In this document: positions 57,540 through 64,000 of the stretch, in pieces
Layout of the letters: the number at the start of each line of letters is the position of its first letter
Position numbering within the stretch: the first letter of the stretch is position 1
DNA from: Isoetes taiwanensis
Lineage: Eukaryota; Streptophyta; Lycopodiopsida; Isoetales; Isoetaceae
DNA: 64,000 nt
Assembly (NCBI GenBank): GCA_021234155.1
Contig: JAJEKV010000799.1
Location: forward strand, 24,695 to 88,694
Direction: 5' to 3'
Translations under genes and position numbers: made by a program
Notes under the pieces: generated by a model
Seen by the model: only the letters and a program-made list of their open reading frames with translations
Databases searched by the model: none
What the model was told of the DNA's origin: nothing

Positions 57540-59260
57540 ACGCATTTCCACGATGCCAGTAAATGCTCAATATTGGATCAAGCCCTTCAGTTTGCAGAAC
57601 ATAATCTGCAACAAGGTAAGGGTTTTTCCATATAGAAAGATCTTGCTCATTGCTTGGTCCAGGAATGTTTAAGATATGGAGGTTTGGCAATTGGTAGGCA
57701 AGTGCAGTCATTATTAGCTAACTCTAACCTAGACTCTATTGCCTTCTTGGTTGAGCCCCTGATTCGTCTATTTGCCATGGAAATTTAATTGATGCAAATC
57801 GAGCATTCGGTAAGGTTGTAAAACCTAATCAGTACACCTGGAATATGGTTATTGATGGACATGCAAAATTTGGTGAGATGGATATTACTCTTCAATTTCA
57901 TAATTCAATGTCCCTTGAAGGCACAAAACTAGATGTATTCACATTGCCTAGCATATTAAAGGCATGTGGGAACATGGGTTCTGTAGAGCAGGCCATGCGC
58001 GTTCATGAACATGTGCTCCACAATGGGTTTCAGTCTGACGTAGTAGTATCGAACGCCATGGTTCACATGTATGCCAAATGTGGGAACTTGGAGGTGGCCT
58101 CTGGCATTTTCGATCGGACACCTAGCCGAAACATGAGGACATGGGGAGCAATGATTGCAGGTTATTTTCAGCATGGCAAGGTTTGTGTTGCCCTCAATTG
58201 TTTTGAGAGAATGAAGCAGGATGGCATAAAGCCTAGCAATGCTACATTCTTCAACGTCTTGAAAGCATGTGGCATCTTGGGTTCCTTAGAACAGGGTAGG
58301 CACATACATGAGCTGAGTATTCAGAATGGGATCCTACCTGACAAGATTGCGGGGAATGTTCTTGTTGATATGTATGCTAAATGTGGATGCTTGGAGAAAG
58401 CACATAAAGCTTTTCAAAATTTGTATCGAGATGTTGTCACATGGAATGCAATGATTGCAGGATATGGACAGAATGGCCAAGTATGCTTTGCTTTCCGAAT
58501 GATTCGAGGCAACGCAGACAAGGTGGGATACCTCGGCAAAGTGACATTTTTGAGCATTTTAAGAATATGCAGCACACAAGATGCATACAATGAGCAGATG
58601 GATCCATGTGCAAATAATTGAGGCAAGGTTGCAATTCGATCTAAGTAGTTGCCGGTGACCTTATTGGTATGTATGCAAAAAGGTGAAAACTTGGATGGGG
58701 CCAACAGAGTTTTGACGGACTTGCCACAAAAAGATGTGGTTGTGTGGAATGTTCTTATTGCGAGGATATACGACATGGCAAAAAAGCTACCTAGGGCTAA
58801 AATGCTTTGAAAATATGCACGCATCATGGCGTGTTGTTAGATAAGTTTACATATTCCAAGCATCTTGAAGGCTTGTGGCGGTGTAGGAGCTTTGGAGCGA
58901 CAAGCACAAGTCCACGAACAAATTGTTGAGGCTTAATGCCAATCGCATGTCATTGTACAAAATGCACTTGTTGATATGTATGTGAATTGTGGAAGCTTGA
59001 ATGAAGCATGTAAGGCTTTGACATAGTAAAAATCGAGTGCAGTGACATGGAATACAATGATTGCGGGATGATATGCAGGTATGGCTGCAGGCTTGGATGC
59101 ACAGTGTTTCCAGGAAATGCAAGCTAATGCCATTAGCCCAAATGAAATGACATTTAGTGCTATTCTTACTGCATTCGTTTGTACTGCAGCCCTGGTTGAA
59201 GAGGGCATTATTCTCAACTGTTTATATCTGACTTCTTGAGCATGGGTTTTGTCACCCGAA
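57540..59260 (+). pseudogene. PPR protein pseudogene 3 (PLS-type)
   Basis: The central 57845-58621 is open for 258 codons with regularly spaced PPR units: VFTLPSILKACGNMGSVEQA, VVVSNAMVHMYAKCGNLEVA, IAGNVLVDMYAKCGCLEKAH and DVVTWNAMIAGYGQNGQ. Repeats continue upstream (GRQVQSLLANSNLDSIAFLV, broken at about 57775) and downstream (LTDLPQKDVVVWNVLIA, ILKACGGVGALERQAQVHE, VIVQNALVDMYVNCGSLNEA, SPNEMTFSAILTAF) in other frames. This gives at least six indels or stops outside the centre. It would have been an organelle-targeted RNA-binding editing or processing factor of at least 550 residues. The start at 57845 is internal, since the repeat reads into it without a break from VVKPNQYTWN. No E or DYW domain is visible at the 3' end, where similarity fades near 59260. 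The gene lies between direct terminal-hairpin copies 6 and 7. Confidence 0.85.
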
Positions 59261-59269
59261 CCAAGTTTT

Positions 59270-61600
59270 GTGATTGAAAAAACCTTTGGTTAATTTTCCG
59301 GGATTTTTCTTTTTGCTTTATCGTAAGCTACTCCACTATTTCATCTTTGCTTTGTGACAGAGAGAATGTACTCCTTATGTTAGATGGATACCTAAAGTTA
59401 GTGGATTTGGAAGTGCAAAAGCAACAATGCCTGCGTCTTTCTGATTTGAATTTTAGAAGGTAATACTTGCTTTATTCTTAACCAGTTTGGGAGGAATACA
59501 TGCTCCTGTGGTAAGTTAAGGAGTTACAATGTCAAATTCTGGAGACTTTGGGCTTAGTCGAGGAGGTTAGCATACATTCAGCGGTTAAACCATGTGGTCA
59601 ACATATCCTAGGGTTACATGCTTCCATCCTCCATGTAAGAAATGATCGATAACAATAGTCAGTGCACCGGGCCCACGGTGGGGCTTTTTGTAGTTTGGCA
59701 TGGAAAGTTTGCCAAAGTTACCGGTTTATATTCTAGGAGCCATGAATAGAGCTGCTCATCTTTTTAATTATTTACATTGCCTTTGAGCCAAAAGGTGATG
59801 TTGTATATTTTGAATATTCGTTTTCTCTACGTACCAATATGGACTTGTTTACCATTTGCATGTTGCAAATGGCCATAAGTTTAACTATAAGCATGAAACA
59901 CATTTTTGTATTGCCATGGATTTTTATCAATTAGTTGAGCTTTGAATCATCATTGTCTTTGTTATGGTCTCTCTTGGCTCGTTGTTGGGGTTGTGCTCAT
60001 TGTGTTGAAGGTTTTTTTTTTTGTCACTGCTATTATTTGTTTTTGTATCTTTTGTAATTTTACGAGATTGGGCTTGTCTTTGCATATGTAGATTGTCTCA
60101 ATGGGAGAAAAGGTTCGATGGTGACCTTTGGCGATGTTGATTATTAAAGGTCAGTGGGTTTGTTGGATTTGTTTCAATCATAATTATTCTTTTTTTATGG
60201 TGATCGATTTAACTCGGTGGCGTTTTGTCAGGCATTCTTGCATTCATGCCAAGAGGCTAGATATTATTGCGGTAATTATAGAGTCATGTCATTTGATTAA
60301 GTATACGATGCGATCTAAATGAAATTACAATCAACGAGGTTAGCCTTGCAAAGAAGACTATTACTTATGCGTTTCAACACTTTGGACAATGTAAAATCTC
60401 TTGCTCGAGCATATGAATTTGTCATGGCCTTAGTCCTTTTTACCCGGTTGCCATCCTTGCTTGGTTTCCCTTTGTTTTGAGTTTCAAACACGCTTACTAT
60501 TTAATCAAGCATTTAGTAGAGGATTGCAAATATCCAGGATTCTTGCTAGAAGAAAGAAAAAGATGTAAAAGGACCACAGCGGCTATGTTCTAGAAGTATT
60601 GTCTTGTACCATATCAACCTTTTTTCTAGCGCCAGAGTTCAAAGGAAGGTAACATTGATTGTCAAAAGGAAACCCTTGAATGGTGTTGTCTTTTGAGGAA
60701 ATTATATTGAAAAGAAGATTACAAGCATACCAAAAATAGGAATGCCTTCTGAGAAGGCATGGAGGTGTGTTGATTGATGAACAAGAAAGATGTTATTCAT
60801 GTCACATTTGCCATATTATCATGTGCCTCTCTATAAAATGTATAAAATTCTTTTGAGACCAATCTTTCGATTATTTTCTAGTCAGTTTATGAAAAACTTT
60901 GCTACCTCATTTTACGCTATTCTAGGCTGCAAAGCATGCGCGGCTTAGGTTACATATCAAAAATGCCCATGTCCATTTTCTTATAAGTAGAGCTTCTGTG
61001 CATCTCTGTTGTCTTAAACTAATTATCTGCTTGTATTTAAATTGGATTTCCACCTCACGTGTTACTTGTTGATTGTATGATGCATTTCTATGCCAACTCT
61101 AGTCTGGCTATTGCAAGGACATGTGCAGGACGTGCAACATATTTAACAGTGTGCAGCATCATAGTAATAATGAAGCTTTAGCGATTTTTGCATAAATGCA
61201 AAGAAACCAAGTACTTATCAAAGTTTTAAAAGCATGCAATAGAAGTTGATTTATGCAAAAATCATACATCTGGATGATGCAGCTTGGTCCATCTAGGAGG
61301 ACTTTCAACAGAGACAAATAAGAATAAGGTGGTCATGAAATATGTATTTAGAAATCTACAATTCTCTCTTTGTTTGATATGTGTTTTGTTTTGGCATTGC
61401 CTTCCAGGACAAGCCAATCTTCAATCTTGCTTTGTCTCATCTTATCTTTTGTAAAGTATATATTCTAGCAATCGTTTGTATCCTTGCAACCATTAACATT
61501 TGAGATGAAAGTGTTGATGATTACATTACTTAATCATTGAGTTGGTCTCTTTGGCCACTAGCATTTAAAGTTCTAGAAGATTCATGTACTAGCTGTTGAG
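59270..61600. other. No supported gene
   Basis: AT-rich spacer. The 64-codon frame at 60128-60322 has no domain. A 10-nt T run lies at about 60012. Confidence 0.4.
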
Positions 61601-61605
61601 TTCTC

Positions 61606-61650
61606 CTTTTTTGGGTTGCCCTAAATTGGCAAACCCTATTTCAGTCATAC
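61606..61650 (+). repeat. Terminal-hairpin motif, copy 7 (short)
   Basis: TTTTTTGGGTTGCC, CTAAATT and GGCAAACCC form the outer bulged hairpin with a different loop. The stem and its one-base bulge are conserved while the loop is not. The inner palindrome is lacking. It lies 4.9 kb downstream of copy 6 in the same orientation. Confidence 0.6.
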
Positions 61651-62475
61651 AATAGGAGATGTTCCTAAGCTCTTCAAAATAGAAATAATTTTGCTAAAAA
61701 CATTTTTTGAATTACAACAATTCTATAAAGCTTTTCTTACCATGGGGTCTTAAACTAAATAGCATGTTTCCCAACCATTCGTTAGAGAATGGACCAAGAT
61801 AGGCAATTTTGTGTAACTGGGCGCTGGCTCTTCCATATCGTTTTAAATTGCCTATTTTGTCAAATAATTTATAATGTATAGGCGTTCAAAATAGCGGTCT
61901 CAATGTGCTATAATGGATTTAGTTGCTTACTCCACGTTGCTTGTTCCATTGCTACCAAACTAATCTATATACCTAAGGAACTAGCAATCAACTCTCGAGA
62001 AAAAGAAAGATTAAAAATACCAATTTTACAAATGCAACTAGTTTGCTAAATACATTCCGGGGGAGTCTTTGCCCAAACTCTCACCGGTAGAACTAGCACA
62101 ATTTTGAATTGATATAACTTAATCACCTCCCCCGGTTTGCATCGACCTATTTCTAGATGTTGTGTTGCCTAAAGGACAATTGTATGTGTTTGCTACATAA
62201 AAAACGTTTAAACATTTCGAACACTCAACTACTGGAGTTACATAGACAATTCCATCCGAGGGGCTCGTGGATGAAGATCTGGGGTCTTTAAACCGATTAT
62301 AAGCGTATGGTAGGGATCTAGTTCAATTCAAAAAATTGAGATGGCAAATATCGTGTGGTTTGAAGTAGAAATTTTGATTTAAATATAGATTGTGAAGATA
62401 TAACTTCGGTTTGATTTAAGCCACTTTACCCTCAGGGCATCGGAGGGCAACCCTCTGATACCTACTGACACCTTT
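61650..62475. other. No supported gene
   Basis: AT-rich spacer without open frames of interest. Confidence 0.4.
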
Positions 62476-62480
62476 GTTAT

Positions 62481-62651
62481 TTTAGCGAACTAAGTTTAGC
62501 ATTTTTTGTTTTATAATTTGTGTACCATTGGAGTTTAGCGGACTAAGTTTTGCATTATTTGTTATATAATATCCGACAATTGAAGTTAGTATTATTAGTA
62601 TTATACTGATTTAGCAAGACTAAAGTTGTTATAATTTGTGTTCCATTGGAG
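62481..62651 (+). repeat. 53-bp tandem repeat, two clear units and a third partial
   Basis: Units start TTTAGCG.ACTAAGTTT at 62481 and 62534, each ending in an ATTG.AG sequence. A third unit (about 62588-62651) is expanded by TTAGTATTA repeats but ends TTATAATTTGTGTTCCATTG. Confidence 0.75.
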
Positions 62652-62773
62652 AAAGGGTATTGCAAAAATTGAGAAGGAAATAGACTTTCACTTCAGTAAA
62701 TAGGCTTCAAGTAAACATAAAACGACATGATATTATAGCATGGTTATTACAACATAAATCCATGTCCGACAAT

Positions 62774-62937
62774 CTAGTGTTCATATATATTGAATGACCT
62801 TCTATCCGAATGTCTATCACATCCCGAGATCGTCGGGGTTATCTTCTTCATTTCGGGAAAAAATGCTAAAGCATCTAGTGTTCATGTATATTGAATGACC
62901 TTCTATCAGAATGTCGGGCCATGTATATTGAATGACC
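62774..62937 (+). repeat. Direct repeat, period 101 bp
   Basis: CTAGTGTTCATATATATTGA followed by ATGACCTTCTATCCGAATGTC at 62774 recurs at 62875 with two base changes. A third truncated copy, CCATGTATATTGAATGACC, lies at about 62919. Confidence 0.85.
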
Positions 62938-62949
62938 GGTTGTTTTTCG

Positions 62950-63420
62950 CCGGCGCTCTGCCTTTTGGTGCCCGACGCAAAAACGTCTCGAGCTCATAAC
63001 TTGAGCTAGAGACATCGAATCGGTGATTTGGGGCTCGTTGGAAAGCTTATGCGGATCTTTCCAGCGACATATGATTCAGACCATTTGCATCATTATACAT
63101 TTCAGCTTTTTGGACTTTTTGATTTCGGGACTGATTACTTATTAGATCGACCCCATTCTCGCCCTCTCGAAGTAATGGCTCCTTCAATTCCTTTGCGCAA
63201 GAACCAGGGATTTTTCTATGGTGGGTATTAATCCTTTTGATCAGCCAAATCCATGGGGCGCCGTCACCCCTTGAAGTCTCGGATCCACTAATAAAGATAC
63301 TTGGTTACAAAGGTGATGTGACTCGATCTCTCAATAAAGATGCTCATTTTAAACAAATGCACATTAAATAGGCATTGCATCTTTACTCTCAACGATAAGC
63401 GTTGTCCATAAATTCCAATG
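62950..63420 (+). other. Possible LTR or gag leader of a retroelement
   Basis: A GC-richer block with a 67-codon frame (63028-63231) and, just downstream, NPFDQPNPWGAV suggests the start of a gag-like or element-encoded region, but I find no primer-binding site, matching long terminal repeat or protease motif. The call is tentative. Confidence 0.2.
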
Positions 63421-63439
63421 GTGTTGGTGGGCAATGGCT

Positions 63440-63670
63440 GGAGGGCGTAACCTCCAACATGCGTTGGAGGTTCAACACATGATGATGAAGAAGCATTGCA
63501 TCCGATTACGAGGCGTTGGCGGTGCAAGCGGCCCGGACGAACCTCCAACATTGCTGGAGGTTCACCACATGGTCTTTGGGGGAGATGATTGACCGCTACA
63601 AGTGTTGGAAGTGCATATCGCTCGGCCACACCTCCAACATGAGTTGGAGGTTCAACTTGTGATGATGAAA
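63440..63670. repeat. Three dispersed ACCTCCAAC..GTTGGAGGT hairpins
   Basis: ACCTCCAACATGCGTTGGAG with GTT (about 63449), ACCTCCAACATTGCTGGAGG (about 63541) and ACCTCCAACATGAGTTGGAG (about 63630) are palindromes of 20-24 bases spaced about 90 bases apart, with related sequence (CACATGATGATGA, TTGTGATGATGAA) following. The minus strand reads them as a repeated VEPPTHVGG peptide. Confidence 0.8.
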
Positions 63671-63844
63671 AGGGGGCGGATTCTTGAGGCATTGACCCGG
63701 ATGATTCCTCAAAAGGTCCACCGTCGGTCGTCTTCCTCTCTATGTCAATTTGCTTCAAAAGACCTAGAGAACAAGCTTGACATTTTGACTACTTTTGCAC
63801 ATCGGCAACAAGAGATGACACAATTTCAATGTGCATTGAGGTGA
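63602..63844 (+). CDS. Hypothetical 80-codon frame, possibly element-encoded
   Basis: The frame ends with a plausible helical segment, SKDLENKLDILTTFAHRQQE, followed by MTQFQCALR and a stop. The N-terminal third is derived from the hairpin repeat. No family is recognised. Continuation beyond the stop (to 64000) shows protein-like but broken sequence, so this may be the edge of a larger decayed gene cut by the window end. Confidence 0.25.
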   Translation: MLEVHIARPHLQHELEVQLVMMKRGRILEALTRMIPQKVHRRSSSSLCQFASKDLENKLDILTTFAHRQQEMTQFQCALR

Positions 63845-64000
63845 ATTGGCAAAGTGTCATACTGTTCGACCTGGCAGCTGGCAAAATTCATCTTGAACAT
63901 ACAAAGCTTTTTTGGAAGCGGTGGAGCAAGTTGGAGTTCTTGCACTTGTCATATGACGTGGAGCACCTAATGGTTATTGGCAAAACGAAGACAAGATTTA

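Noticed and set aside
58414-58827. 137-codon minus-strand ORF
   Set aside because: It is antisense to clear PPR motifs on the plus strand.
63440-63670. CRISPR-like array from regularly spaced palindromes
   Set aside because: There are only three units with diverged repeats, a plant-type context and no cas genes. Spacing comes from duplication of a longer unit.

Overview
This window looks like nuclear DNA of a land plant, most likely a large, repeat-rich genome such as a fern or another seed-free plant or gymnosperm. The reasons are low gene density, AT-rich spacers, plant-type pentatricopeptide (PPR) remnants, plant subtilase, paladin-like and BLE2-like ARM proteins, spliced gene remnants with GT..AG introns, and non-LTR retrotransposon, Mutator and Helitron signatures. 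There are no bacterial operons, and I found no rRNA genes, convincing tRNA genes or CRISPR arrays. The species assignment is inference only.

Layout. 0-5 kb: a LINE reverse-transcriptase scrap (+), a retroelement ORF1 with a zinc knuckle (-), and a LINE 3' end with a (GGAA)n tail. 5.7-9.1 kb: a decayed DDE-type transposase-like gene (+). 9.2-13.8 kb: a purine tract, a C-rich minisatellite and a broken FCP1/NIF-family phosphatase gene (-). 13.9-14.6 kb: an open 214-codon repeat protein (-). 16.0-18.0 kb: PPR pseudogene 1. 18.3-29.8 kb: mostly non-coding, with tandem duplications, LINE tails and one unrecognised gene fragment (21.9-22.8 kb). 29.8-32.2 kb: the best-preserved gene, a membrane-anchored ARM-repeat (BLE2-like) protein broken by one frameshift, with a partial copy of itself just upstream. 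35.0-36.4 kb: PPR pseudogene 2. 38.0-39.15 kb: intron-containing fragments of a 26S proteasome RPT5 ATPase gene and a diaminopimelate epimerase gene side by side. 42.5-43.3 kb: a Mutator-like element with long terminal inverted repeats, a perfect 9-bp target duplication and a transposase zinc-knuckle remnant. 44.16 and 50.97 kb: two facing Helitron 3' ends. 52.9-53.1 kb: the 5' end of a subtilase gene. 54.3-55.8 kb: a paladin-like phosphatase pseudogene (-). 56.8-57.5 kb: an unrecognised 211-codon ORF. 57.4-59.3 kb: PPR pseudogene 3. 62.4-63.9 kb: tandem repeats and hairpin-bearing retroelement-like sequence.

How the parts relate. No intact pathway is encoded. Almost every recognisable protein-coding stretch is a fragment or carries one or more single-base frameshifts, so the window reads as a graveyard of captured or duplicated gene pieces among mobile elements. 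The most unusual unexplained structure is a dispersed motif seen seven times (4.8, 28.1, 32.9, 37.7, 56.5, 56.7 and 61.6 kb). It has an outer bulged hairpin (GGGTTGCC..GGCAAACCC) and, in most copies, an inner long palindrome with a compensatory base change between copies. It behaves like the end of an undescribed mobile-element family, and two PPR pseudogenes are each flanked by a pair of direct copies about 4.8-4.9 kb apart.
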